Shown piece after piece: positions 1-10,524 of a DNA stretch of 64,000 nucleotides. How positions within the stretch are numbered: position 1 is the first letter of the stretch; every line of letters starts with the position of its first letter. The notes under the pieces are model-generated. The model saw nothing but the letters and a program-made list of their open reading frames with translations, did not search any database and had not been told where the DNA came from. The stretch is from Fusarium oxysporum f. sp. lycopersici 4287 (lineage: Eukaryota > Ascomycota > Sordariomycetes > Hypocreales > Nectriaceae): the NCBI RefSeq assembly GCF_000149955.1, contig NC_030991.1, positions 4,014,629 to 4,078,628 on the forward strand. Reading direction: 5' to 3'. A program made the translations under genes and the position numbers.

Positions 1-1188
1 ATTTAGTTGATCACAATGTCGTTATTTCCCACTCACTTATACTCCATGCCAAGTCCAACTATGAAGATCGGTAGGAAGTCTAGATGTAGTTCCAGGGCAA
101 ATGTGGCCCTCTTGTGTAAAGTCCAGGAAAGGACGTGACAGCTAACCGACGCAACTGGACCTTGTATAAACCTTTTCGCGTCAAGAAATTGAGCAAAATG
201 TCAAACCTCTTAGTACTCACATTCCGCTGAGCAAGCGGCCTTTTCCAAGTCAGCCAATATGACCCGTAAGCGCTACTTCACTGCCTGGCTTGAATCGTAA
301 TGTAAGGCGTATTTCATATTAGACCAATGGACGAGTTTGCCTCGCCTAGGATGACAGCCTGTCAGCATTTAGTTCAAATAATTCATAAGCCAATAACTGC
401 GAAATCCTCGGATATGGATGGCCAAAACATCGCTGTTTTTCTGGCTATACTGAAACGCTCTCGAATTATTTAGTATAAATCACAGGGCTCGAGATAATAG
501 CATAAGTCTCTGCGGCAGAAGTTTACAGGACTTTTTTAGCAAGCATTAATACACCAGAGACTACCAAGAGGATCTCAGGGTGACAAAATCGAATGATAAT
601 TCTTTCATATTTATTAACATAGTACAGCGAAATGGTTTTTCGCAATGTCCGATATTTTCTATCGTTTAGCTCTGGCAATAAATTTATATTCAGGGTTTTG
701 GAAACACAGACTTATAAGCCCTTCCATTCCCAGTAAAAAGTTCAAATTGATAGTTTTATATTCATAAGGGGCAAACTAGGTAGCCACCAAGATATTGACA
801 CTGGAATGGAAAGACTCATCCCGGAATATAGGGTAACCCGTGTTTTCGGAAGCCTGCCCCTCAGGGGGGTAAAACACATGAGATTGGCTGAATAAATGCC
901 CCATGTATCCACTAATAGATTCTAATTGGTTGTAATACCCGGGGGTCGACGACAAGGCTAACCTCTTCGAAGCGACAGCACTCATGACTCGCACTGTCAA
1001 TCTGTCTCCACTTCCCGCATTGGTCCCCTAAACTTTTAGGCAGCAGCGGTACTCTTAAATACCTCATTCGCTCTTACGCACCCATCAGGCGGCCGATTTC
1101 GATCACTACTATCATAAAGTTTGCAAAAAGGCTTTGTTACGACATCTTTTTTTATGATTCTTTCTTTCCTAGCGCCTCTACAGTCATC
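1..1188. other. Intergenic, no supported gene
   Basis: No reading frame here looks like a real gene; the longest open stretch (776-1000, minus) has no recognisable features. The last 100 bases before the next start codon are T-rich and could hold its promoter. No repeat or RNA gene seen. Confidence 0.5.
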
Positions 1189-2313
1189 ATGGGCGAGGTG
1201 CTAAATCTAAAACAATTTTACCAAGCTTCGGCTCCACTATCAACGAGCGAGAGTGAAGCATTTATCCAGACTATATGGAGGCCTTCCAGAGAGTTGGACA
1301 TGTTCACATTGTCGAGCTACTTTGAGTTCCTTGAAACAGAACGCAAAAGAGAATCTAGAGTCGACAATCGGGCATACTCTCAGCTTTGCTTTAAACATGT
1401 TTTCGATGTTCACCGTATTATCTATGAGAATTCCGATAAACCCAGGCCAGACCTACAAGCCTTGGTTCAAAACAGATTATCCCCGTTTAACTTAGAGCCC
1501 GAAGTGCTCGAGGACGTAATCGTCCTTGTCATCAGATTAGTATTTATGGTTAGGATCGAGTTCCAAAACCCCTCGCATCCTTCACCATTCCAACTGCAGA
1601 TGCAAGTTACCCAAAGCTTTCAAGAGACGCTACGTACACTACAAATTGGGCCACCGTTGAGAGAGTGGAGTATGCAACATGAGTTACCATCATGGTTCAA
1701 TGTTATTGATCTGAAGAGAAAGGCCAACGTGAGAGTCGGTTGGACTGACTATCTGAATGAACATCTGACTTACCAAAGCGGAACTCTTATGTTATTTCGG
1801 CACATCGAAGTCCTTAAGTATATGGAGGCATCAGCAATCCTGTGAGTCTGGGTCTGATATTTCATGGTTGCATACTGCGAAAACAAAGACGCTAATTTTG
1901 AAAACAGTGGCAATTTCTTTTCCTTGGAATTCCTAAGGGAAACACAGCGATCACTCCTGTTATTTTTTCCGGTAATCGAAGGCAAATACGACGGTCAGGA
2001 TTACCTTGACTGGCTTCAGAATCGCTGGCCTATTGAGGAATGGCAGGGATCGCTCACAGGACACGATCCGAACTCACATATTAGTCGATTCTATAAAGAC
2101 TTTCCTACCTGGCATCATAATCTCTCATGTCTTCTCAGTATTTCTAACAATCAACAAAGTTGGAACATTCAAAGACTGTGGTATGATGATCGTGATCAGA
2201 CTTTATGGTGGACTAGATGGTGTTCCGTCACGGTCATATTTCTATTTATCCTATTTGGGCTGATAAAATCAATTACGGATATTCTTTTGGTTGGCATTGC
2301 GGCTCACTCTTAA
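1189..2313 (+). CDS. Hypothetical membrane-anchored protein, two exons
   Basis: Two exons, 1189-1841 and 1908-2313, joined by a 66-bp intron (donor GTGAGT at 1842, GCTAAT branch-like site, acceptor CAG ending at 1907). The joined frame gives about 352 residues. The first exon would otherwise end at a TGA created by reading into the donor, and the second exon continues in frame, which supports the splice. The N-terminal part is soluble, mixed alpha-type sequence with no motif I recognise. The C-terminus carries one strongly hydrophobic segment (VTVIFLFILFGLI, about residue 325 onward), which suggests a tail-anchored membrane protein. I do not know a function. Families of this design are common and multi-copy in Fusarium, but that is recollection. 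The downstream gene fragment at 2374 is on the same strand 60 bp away. Confidence 0.72.
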
Positions 2314-2373
2314 TGAGAAGCATACTGTATATAGCTATGAGCTGATTTTCTTTTGAAGTAGTCTTAAAGATGA

Positions 2374-2867
2374 ATGAGTGATGTCGGAACCGAGGTCGAC
2401 AGTGAAACAGCTATGGGAGGAATTGTAAGTGACAATTTATTAATGTACAAAGAGAGTCCGATCAAGGACTTTAAAGGCATATCGATCAAGGAAGCATCTG
2501 ATAGGGTAATATCCTAGACATTTTGAGCACACGAGACGAAATGCGTGACGATGTTACAATATACCTCCATTTGTTGCATATGCTGCATGATATCGTCAAG
2601 GTAGACACCACACGTCAGTATATATGCAATGAAAATTTTGCCCTGCTCGATTGACTCTTATTCTTATCAGTCGCCCACTTTTGCCATAATGTATTAACTA
2701 CTCTGGCGACCCTAACTATCTTCATCCAAAGCTCTGTGACCATCAGGCTCATGGCCATGATGTCGAAGAGAATGAAACAATTCCATAACTACAGTATACT
2801 GTTAGGCATGGTAAACATCTGTAACATGGCAGTGAAGCTAGAGTCTCCAGTTCTCATATTCGACTGA
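2374..2867 (+). pseudogene. Broken small hypothetical gene
   Basis: A coding-like frame opens at ATG 2374 (MSDVGTEVDSETAMGG...) and runs about 47 codons to a TAG at about 2515. After a one-base frame change it continues as ILDILSTRDEMRDDV and stays open except for an in-frame TGA at 2652, then reads through a Leu/Ile-rich stretch (LTTLATLTIFIQSS) to a TGA at 2865. The continuity of protein-like sequence across one frameshift and one stop suggests a degraded gene of about 165 codons. I do not recognise the product. TGA at 2652 could derive from CGA by a C-to-T change. A short intron covering the frameshift cannot be excluded, but the TGA would remain. Confidence 0.45.
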
Positions 2868-3458
2868 GATCCCTTGTATTGGATGTATTGCAGCAGTCAG
2901 GGACTCCAGCACCAGCACAAAAGATGCATTTAATGAGGCCGGCGGGTTCTGTCACATTTGTAGCCCAGCTTGTGGTAGCGTCAGTTGGTTGAACGATACT
3001 CTTTCGCCATGGAGCCGTAATCAAGCTCTTGTGCTTCTGATGGAAGACAGCTCTGGCTTACATGGCACGGTTCATATTTGTAGGTTTAGCCATGTTGCAG
3101 CTGAAGAACCACGCCGTGAGCTCTGAGACCCAGAATATGGGTCTCCTGAACGTTGCACTAGAGGTTTACCAATAGCAACATCGCAATTATATGGATTATG
3201 GTGGTAAGGCTCTATATCCCTGTCCAGATAATTGCCATGTGTTCATGCAAGGGGCAATGTTGCAGGTCATAATGCAATCGGCAAGAGACCCAATTTGGCG
3301 ATATGATCGCAGTCCTTATAAATGTCGATAGATAGGAACTGTGCCCCAGGTTCCCACCTAATATCGGCTTCGGTTCCTGCATCCTAGTGACTGGTAGAGT
3401 GAGGAAAGTGCACGATCAAAATTTCTTATATTCGAACCCAGGCACACAGGGGTGATGA
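2868..3458. other. Intergenic, possible gene debris
   Basis: No frame here is convincing. The stretch lies between the broken small gene and the solo LTR. It could include the lost 3' part of the DUF7587 gene on the minus strand, but no continuation is readable. Confidence 0.35.
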
Positions 3459-3653
3459 TGTTGTTTATATTGCGCAGTAGTGCTGGGTGAATATATATTT
3501 TATGGAACTTGATTGTTCATTATTGAGATATAGAGCTCTTCTCGGGTTTATATCTCTAGATAGTTTCATCTAGGACTTTGAGCTTTAAATCTAGGACTTT
3601 CAGACTAACAGTCTGAATCCTGAAGATAAGGGGGATTCCCGGATTTTCCAACA
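3459..3653 (-). repeat. Solo LTR of the Copia family
   Basis: This 195-bp segment starts TGTTGTTT and ends CCAACA, and matches almost throughout the two 194-bp LTRs of the complete Copia element at 21748-26645, with scattered differences (for example TGAATATATA for TGAAAATGTA). No internal Copia sequence lies on either side, so it is a solo LTR, probably left by LTR-LTR recombination. The 5-bp flanks (GATGA and CTGAA) do not match, so the target duplication is lost, mutated or was never formed. The orientation corresponds to an element on the minus strand. It is older than the complete copy because it has diverged. Confidence 0.9.
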
Positions 3654-4263
3654 CTGAAGAGACCTCGGGTCACGAGGTCTTCCAAAGAAACCTGACAAGA
3701 TCTCATGGGATCAATGACAAGTTTTCCCTGAGAGAGATATTCTCCAGAAAGTAGATCACCATTGCGCCATTCATAGAGTTTGCCTAATTTATGCTCCCCA
3801 GAGACTTCCTTGAAAGCAGCAAGGATCTGCAGATCACGAGCGAAGGCGTGGCGATCAAACTGTCTAGTGTCGACCATTAGAATTTTGATATCAGACATCT
3901 CGTGAGGGGTCTGTAGACTTCTATGTCGATAGACACCGTACTGGAGGGCGATAAGAAGAGAGCTGGTCCACGACATGAGATTGCATGCGCCTGGGCCAGA
4001 AGGAGTACAATTCCACCACAGGTGGCCACTGAGAGCTTGGGCGGCCTCCTCGGTCGGCATCTTGTAGAGATCAACAGCCTCTATAATCGTGGCTTGGGCG
4101 GCTGATGAGCATACCTCGGCCCGACTCGTTATGCCATACGATGAGGGATCTGAAACACGGAAAAGATATCTTGGAATAGCCTTTACGGAATCGTTCAAGT
4201 ATGGTTGAAAAGATTGGGGGGTTTGAATGGAGTGCCGACTCTCGGCTCGAACGGCTTAGACAT
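3654..4263 (-). pseudogene. DUF7587-type gene, frameshifted and cut by solo LTR
   Basis: Reading leftward from ATG 4263, the frame gives MSKPFEPRVGTPFKPP and then hits a TGA. A one-base shift near 4204-4210 restores a long frame with IPRYLFRVSDPSSYG, which is the hallmark N-terminus of the fungal DUF7587 family (family assignment from memory). The restored frame runs through SGHLWWNCTPSG, LMSWTSSLLIALQYGVYRH and ILMVDTR, motifs spaced as in that family, to LVTRGLFS. There it enters the solo LTR, which supplies 13-14 unrelated residues and a stop at 3605. The gene is thus doubly damaged: a single-base deletion near the start and a 3' truncation by the LTR. Function of the family is unknown to me. 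A downstream TTG is the only start in the long frame. Confidence 0.7.
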
Positions 4264-5855
4264 TGGGGTCTATTGCCACGCTTGGGTTGTACTTGAATGT
4301 AATGACTTGACCGATTGGCGACAATGAGGGTTGGATAAAGGAAAATGGAAGATTGTATGGTCAGTATTATTATGATATACTGGTAGTTGGAGGGTGCTCA
4401 GCAGGAAGGTCTTCAAATCATTAGCGATCGTGATTTTGGTTCTGGTGCACATGTCGCATATGCGGGAGTCCGTTCAAGCTAGTCATCAGGCAATCGGAAT
4501 GTGCACCAAGCATGCATGGTAAAGGTGTGACGTGGGCAAACAGCCAACAATGAAATTCATCCAAATCTTGCAAGCGATAACCCTAATTTATAGAGCGTGT
4601 TTCGGGTTGCCTCATCGGATTCCGCTGGCACCCAGCAAGACTATCTAAACAAACTCAGTTGGCGGCTGGAAACTCGTTCTCGCTTTACTAATAATTTGCT
4701 AACCTAGTCTATTGACTTTGTCAGAGAAGCATAAAAGCGCGAGAGTAATCGAATGCGACATGGACCAGTATGACGCGAAGTGGACCCCTTGTCGCGATTG
4801 ACGCAAGAAGGTAGGGCCTCAAAACAGAATGCCAAAAGCTCTTTCAAGATGTGTTTTCTTGTTGCTCCCTTTGGTCATAAAAGTGAATGATCTTGTCCAG
4901 AAGTGCTATAAAGCCTAGCTGTCTATTCACCGCAGAGTATTAGCATCGTGAGACGATGATAGACGCAATTGGAATTCCACAGGGGATTGCGAGCGATATC
5001 TGCTGATAGTAGTGAGGTCCAGCTGAGCTCCATACTGGTGGTAAATAGTGGCGGTGAATGGTGGCAAACAGTGTACAACGTGGAAAATGGGAAAGCTGAG
5101 CTGTTTACCCCTCAATATGCGAAGAGTGGAACATAGCTCAAGCGCCCACATATGGAAATTGGCTCGCCCTCACAACGATTTATCGTGGTGCAGAGCCTCA
5201 TTCACCAATGTGCGAACCACAGATCAGCGGAAAAGGCGCCCGCATTTTAAGATAACAGCAACGGACCACGAACGTAGAAGTGGCCTGAGGCACCAGTAGG
5301 AAAGCGAATAGCATTCAGCGCATTTGAGTGGACGGAATGGGAAATTGAAGGGACCCATTTAGTTAGTTGCTTGGATAGCAACGAATCACGAGAGGGACAA
5401 CCTTTGTGTGGTATCCACCGACACGTGGAAGGAGACTTCAAAAGTGGTCCTCGCCCTTCTTCGTGGAGCGAAACAATGTTCTGGTGAACTCGTCCCTCAT
5501 GTTGGCTTGGCCTTTGGTCGCCCTTTAGGCGAACTTGACATTATCGGTACTCGACCTTTGTGTTCAGGTTGGAACCAGGACATAGCTGCAGCCGTATGGC
5601 TAAGTCACGAACCAGGCAGTGAGTGTTTTAGCATTGTGACTCAGTAGAGTCCTTCTCCGTGAATACCGTGAGGTGGCAGCGCTTGGTACAAACCGACGTT
5701 TGGGCTCATATGGGTCCTTGTCTTCGTCGTAGACGTAAGCAACGCAGGCTGGAAGTTGTCTTCGTTGTATGCTGATACGGTACATAGCAGCGTGAGATAG
5801 GGATCGAACCTCCTTCTTGTTCCATTCGGTTTCTGTAGCCGGGAAGTCGGAAGCA
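4264..5855. other. Intergenic, no supported gene
   Basis: About 1.6 kb with several short overlapping frames on both strands, none longer than 115 codons and none resembling a known family. Upstream sequence of the gene at 5856 is included. Nothing else identified. Confidence 0.45.
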
Positions 5856-6461
5856 ATGGATTCTTCAAGTCTTGCTCGTGAGGAGCAGAATGATGGTCGG
5901 CAATGCGATCTGGACGAGCATGAGACTTGGGTTTCCTATGATGTATCCATCCTTGACTCGATGGTACGGCTTGGAAGATGGACACCTTTTGCTGTTGTTT
6001 ACGTGCCTTTTCAGGTGACGGAGGAAGTGACTTGCATGGATCTGCATGGTCTTTGGAGAGACATGTTCGAGTCTTGCTATAGCGAGGATTGGCTTGGCCT
6101 AGGAGCGCTGCGGACCCGCAAGATCAAGCTGGCAAGCTTCATGGACAGTCAGGACAAGCCTGGTGGTGCGAGACTTGTAAGAGCTTTCTTTGCGCTCGAT
6201 TTCGGAGGAGAGAGCGTCCTTGTCTCTGAACTCTTTTCTTTCCTTCGACGTAGAGAAGCTCGTTCTTGTCAACTTCAATCCAGGCGGCATGTAAAGGCCG
6301 CATTCGCACCGGAGGGTATTGAACGAGTTGCTTTCTTTTCTGACAAGTTGTCGTATTTTAGGTTGGATCGTCCAACAGCAGAAGTCTTCGGTGACCCTGA
6401 GGTTATTCAAGGTATAGATTACCTTGTACCATTCGATAAGCGACGTCGGTACCAGTTTTAA
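5856..6461 (+). CDS. Hypothetical protein, 201 aa
   Basis: The frame is open from 5817 but the first ATG is at 5856 (MDSSSLAREEQN). It gives a 201-residue product, acidic at the N-terminus and more basic toward the end (RRREARSCQLQSRRH, DKRRRYQF). No signal peptide, membrane segment or motif is visible, and I recognise no family. The composition is protein-like, with aromatic and hydrophobic residues evenly spread. It may be an independent gene or the last exon of a damaged longer one, since the upstream 200 bases also hold short open frames. Its 3' end lies about 280 bp before the truncated LINE. Confidence 0.45.
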   Translation: MDSSSLAREEQNDGRQCDLDEHETWVSYDVSILDSMVRLGRWTPFAVVYVPFQVTEEVTCMDLHGLWRDMFESCYSEDWLGLGALRTRKIKLASFMDSQDKPGGARLVRAFFALDFGGESVLVSELFSFLRRREARSCQLQSRRHVKAAFAPEGIERVAFFSDKLSYFRLDRPTAEVFGDPEVIQGIDYLVPFDKRRRYQF

Positions 6462-6744
6462 ATTGCGGAATGATCAATATAAAATTATATATATTTTAAT
6501 TATGTCCTACATCCTTATGGTCCATCCCGTTTTCAGTAAAGAGGAAACTCACTGCCTCTCATCGGCTTGTACCCCTGTAAAATCCTCTTTCACTAAAAGA
6601 GGGACCGTGTTTTGGAGATCCTTAAATTTGAAGTTCGTCATAAACCTTTTCATCGACTGGTTTGTTCCTTCGCTGTAATCCTCGCAGCTAGCTTTACGTT
6701 GGTGGAGCAGAGCTCAACAACTTGGCTACCCCAGACCTAAATAA

Positions 6745-7311
6745 CAACATTCATGGCCATCGTCTGCGCATGGAGCCGTCCAGGTGCTTTGGGTGCCAGG
6801 ACACTCCGGTGTCCCCGGCAACGAACAGGCCGACATACTGGTAAAAGCAGCATCAGCACTGCCCGAGCCCGAAGATGCTCAACCGACGCTGGCTCACCTA
6901 CGAAGAATCGCAAGACAGAAACCGAAAGAAGCATTCGAGGCATGGTGGTCCACGTCCGCTCCCGACCAGTACAAGAGACTCAACCTCAAGGCGACCACAG
7001 GCTGCCCGTCGGAGCTGTCGCTCCCGCGCGCAGCCTTACACCACTTGCTGGCAGCGAGGTCCCTCCACGGGGACTTCGCCGTGTATCACGAGAGGTTCAA
7101 CCAAAATGACGCACGCCTGGTCTGCTCATGCGGCCGACGCAAGGCACCGGATCACATCTTCTACTGCAGAACAGTACCACCGCGTCAACGGGTGAGGCTG
7201 ACCTCGTCACCGAATGCAGCAATCAATCTAGCAATAGGGAGAGATTCCACCAAATTCGTCGACCTTGCCAAGGACAGCTCGTTCTTTGGAAAGATATACC
7301 CTCGTTATTAG
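6745..7311 (+). mobile_element. 5'-truncated LINE (Tad-like), RNase H end
   Basis: A frame open from just after a TAA at 6742 encodes the C-terminal end of a non-LTR retrotransposon ORF2. VLWVPGHSGVPGNEQAD (from 6784) is the RNase H motif with the conserved His and Asp. It is followed by the C-terminal Cys/His motif CSCGRRKAPDHIFYC, as in Tad/MGR583-type fungal LINEs. The frame ends at TAG 7309. The reverse transcriptase and endonuclease regions are absent, so this is a dead 5'-truncated copy, the usual outcome of incomplete target-primed reverse transcription. The 3' boundary is unclear; pyrimidine-rich sequence follows to about 7420 and no poly(A) or simple tail is obvious. Base composition is clearly more GC-rich than its surroundings. 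Confidence 0.8.
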
Positions 7312-8036
7312 GCATCGACGACCAAGGAAGCACTCGCGACTCTCCTACCGTCCCTATCTTCTGCACGTCTCTTTTGTATAGATTTTGTTTCTTTCTTTGT
7401 CTCTCTCTCTTACCTGTTTCGAAACTGACACTGATAAGGTATATTGAGGTTCTTACCTCGCTGGCGAAAAAGGTCAGGCCGAGGATTAGGCCTATAGCAG
7501 AACCATTACAGTACATTATAACATGTACCAAATTGTTTCACGCTGGTGGTAAAACGCATATTAATTGTTTATCATGCCTTATGTTTGTATAACCTACAGT
7601 AGTACGTTGGATTTATCAACCCAAAACCGATAGTTGTCGTATCCTCCCTGCTTTACATGGGAGATCCACTCGGCTGTAGGGTAGACATCATCATTAGACC
7701 TGCCTAGCTTATGGGCTCAGTAGTACCATAAACCTGGAGGAGAAACTAAATATAAGCCATTTAGTTACTCGCATTTTGGAAAATATCTAAGTATAATCCT
7801 GAATGCTTAAAGACAGTTTCATAGAACCTGAAATTAAGAAAAATGATTCATAGTGTTAAAAACTGTTATCTAGTTTGTATCAAAAGAAATGAATCTACTG
7901 CTGTTACGATTCGTGCCCGTAACAGCGCTGTAAGACTTCTATAAGGCAGCTGTAGCACATCCATGATTGCTTGCATAGCGATTATGGCCCGATCTTTTGC
8001 CCTGTGGTTTAACGGCTTGTGCAACCGTTACAACTA
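7312..8036. other. LINE 3' sequence and intergenic
   Basis: The first part (to perhaps 7530) may be the LINE 3' untranslated region. The rest is AT-rich with no supported gene. It ends at the TA target duplication (8035-8036) of the pogo-type element. Confidence 0.4.
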
Positions 8037-8125
8037 CCATCCACAACCCCTCTTTCGGCATAACCCCTCTTTCGGCAAGCAAAATAAAAAAAGCTTCACC
8101 AAAACTCATCAACTTCACTTACACA
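8037..8125 (+). repeat. Left terminal inverted repeat of pogo element
   Basis: About 89 bp, matched in reverse complement by 10165-10253. It holds the doubled AACCCCTCTTTCGGC motif and ends with AACTTCACTTACACA. Confidence 0.9.
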
Positions 8126-8333
8126 AATATTGGCCAAAATAAATAGCTACTTGGAGGATAATGCCTTTGCTGATTATATAAATGATTGGAGTTAACGATT
8201 GTAGCCCTCTAAGGCTGTGCGGGGTATGCGATGTATGCATACCGTGCTATGGAAATAGTGTTAATTCAATCATCAATTTCCTCACCGCTCTTTTCTCTGT
8301 TTTTTGGCATTTTTCTGCGACAACGACAAAAAA

Positions 8334-10099
8334 ATGCCTAGATCGAGACTTCGATGGAAATATACAGAGGAAGACATGGCAGACGCTATATTGGATGTTA
8401 CTGATAATGGCTTTTCGCCCCCTCAAGCCGCTCATAGACGGGGAGTACCTCGGAGCACTCTAATAGACAGACTTAACGGCCGCGGGGCCGTGAAAGAGCA
8501 GATCCACCCTCATCGACGCTTGTCCAAAAGCCAAGAGGATAGGCTGACTCTCTGGATTCTCCGTCAGGAGTCCTTGGGCTATGCTCCGTCCCACAGTCAG
8601 ATCCGCGCTTGTGTCATGGGCTTGTTGAGGCAGCAGGGCGAACGTCCCAACTTAGGACGCAACTGGGTGGCCAAGTTTATCAATCGCCGTGCAGACCTAA
8701 AGACCAAGATGGGTAGACGTCAAGAAGCCAAGAGGTTCGACTCTTTCACACCTAGAGCGGTTCACTGGTACTTTGATATCCGGGAGGGCCAATATGGTTG
8801 GATCAAGCCTGAAAACACCGTCAACGTTGATGAGGGGGGTATTATGACTGGTTTCGGCAAGCATTCACCTCTATTCCTTGTCAATTCTTGAATTTTGGCC
8901 GACTAACCCTCTGGGTTCAGGTCTAGATAGCCTGGTTGTTGGAAGCGCAGACCCGAAGCGCAAGGCGTTTCTCAAGGGACCACAAACTCGGAATTGGACT
9001 TCATTCATCGAAGCTATCACTGCTGACGGCCGCGCTTTGACTCCTGGCATAATATTCAAGGGGAAACAACTCCAGAAACAGTGGTTTCTTGATGAGTTCA
9101 AGCAGATAGCAGACTGGTATTATATAACATCGCCCAACGGGTGGACTGATGACCACATAGGCATTGAATGGCTTGAAAGAGTCTATCTGCCCCAGACTAC
9201 GCCTGCCGACGACTCTGATGCGAGACTGATCATTTTAGATGGCCATGGAAGCCATGCAACAGTATGTTCTCTATTTTCCCCACCTCAAGATCAGTGCTGA
9301 GTGATGGAAGGATGAATGGATGGCCACGTGCTTTTTAAACAACGTTTATTGCTGCTATCTACCAGCACACTGCTCTCATGGACTCCAGCCACTGGACAAT
9401 GGAGTATTTAATGCGTCGAAAGCTGCATATCGACGAGAGTTGGAAAAGTTCGCTTCGTTGACTGATTCCGCTCCAATGGACAAGGTCAATTTCATCAGGG
9501 CCTACGCCAAGGCTCGCCGAGTTGGAATGACCAAGAAGAACATACTGTCTGGCTGGAGGGTCACTGGAAACTGGCCAATTTCACGTGCGAAAGCGTTACG
9601 GCACCCAGAAATCCAACAAGATAGGCCAAATGGCAGCCCAAGAGTGACTCCTGAACCAAGGCTGTATCTTGGCTCGGACGATACGCCACAGACGAGCCGT
9701 CAAATTCGTGACCTTGGACTGAACAAAACACCAAAGACACGGAGACGATACAACGTAATAGCCAAGGGCTTTGAAGCTCACCAGCAGACAGTAGCGGCGC
9801 ATACGCAGAGGATTGCCAGCCTAGAGGAAGAATTGGCTCGGCTGAAAAGAGGGAAGAAGAGGAAGGCGGTGCCGAATCCTAACAAACGTTTCATGACTCT
9901 TGGAGAGACTCTAGCTAGTAAAGAGTGCATACCAGAAGGGGCGACTCGTCATATGCCTGTTGGGGTGGAATTTGTCTCTTCAAGCGAGCAAGAGTCAGAA
10001 TCGGAGGCTGGTTCTGTCATCGAAGTCAGAGAGGAAAACATACCCCACCAACCACCCAGGCGGTCGCGGCGGGTGGCGAAAAAAACCAGAGTACAATAG
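8334..10099 (+). CDS. pogo-type transposase, three exons
   Basis: Exons 8334-8856, 8921-9261 and 9311-10099 give about 550 residues starting MPRSRLRWKYTEEDM. The 64-bp first intron uses a GC donor (GCAAGC) and acceptor TTCAG with a GACTAAC branch site; splicing there restores TGFGLDSLVVGS. The 49-bp second intron (GTATGT to AAG) joins GSHAT to DEWMATCFLNN. Domains in order are a psq-type helix-turn-helix (about residues 5-50, GFSPPQAAHRRGVPRSTL), a CENP-B-type helix-turn-helix (about 55-130, LSKSQEDRLTLWI, NWVAKFINRR), and a DDE/DDD nuclease with NVDEGG, ILDGHGSH and SHGLQPLDNGVF holding the three acidic residues. The tail is a coiled coil (IASLEEELARLKRGKKRK) with a basic/acidic end. It cuts and pastes its own element in the nucleus. 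No stop or frameshift is seen. A TTG-started extension to 8304 is possible but unnecessary. Confidence 0.9.
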
Positions 10100-10164
10100 A
10101 TAAACCCTATTTATGATTTATGAAACGAAAAATTTCACGGATTTCTATCAATTCGGTCAAATTC

Positions 10165-10253
10165 TGTGTAAGTGAAGTTGTTGATTTTTGGTGGTGGCTT
10201 TTTTATTTTGCTTGCCGAAAGAGGGGTTATGCCGAAAGAGGGGTTGTGGATGG
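10165..10253 (-). repeat. Right terminal inverted repeat of pogo element
   Basis: Reverse complement of 8037-8125 with a few mismatches and small length differences in the A-rich middle. It is followed by the TA duplication at 10254-10255. Confidence 0.9.
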
Positions 10254-10524
10254 TATGTGTTACAGCTAACAAGTGACCAAGTTTTTAAAAGAAAGGACAA
10301 ACAGCAGAATGCCGAATCACAAGGTAACTCAAGACTCTCTATTTCTATCGCTGCTGCTTTTCATTAAAGTATGTGACATCACAGGTATGATAGCGGATGT
10401 GTTTTAGTTTTACTAATAACGGATAGTCGACATGAACGTCGTGACTAGCCTAATTTGACGGATACCCTTTGGTAGTTAGGGCTCATATTGAGAATCACCC
10501 TATTCACACCAGATATGAAAGATC

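Larger units (their letters stand above)
8037..10253 (+). mobile_element. Complete pogo/Fot-like DNA transposon
   Basis: A 2,217-bp element with terminal inverted repeats of about 89 bp (8037-8125 and 10165-10253), both beginning CCATCCACAACCCC. TA dinucleotides at 8035-8036 and 10254-10255 are the expected Tc1/mariner-pogo target duplication. Each terminal repeat contains two copies of AACCCCTCTTTCGGC in tandem, which are likely transposase binding sites. A single three-exon transposase gene fills the interior without any nonsense change. The two repeats differ only slightly (for example AAAAAAAGCTTCACC against AAAAAAGCCACCACC). The element therefore looks recently active. Confidence 0.92.

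Noticed and set aside
4570..4600. Single AACCCTAA, considered as a telomere repeat
   Set aside because: Only one unit is present, so it carries no information.
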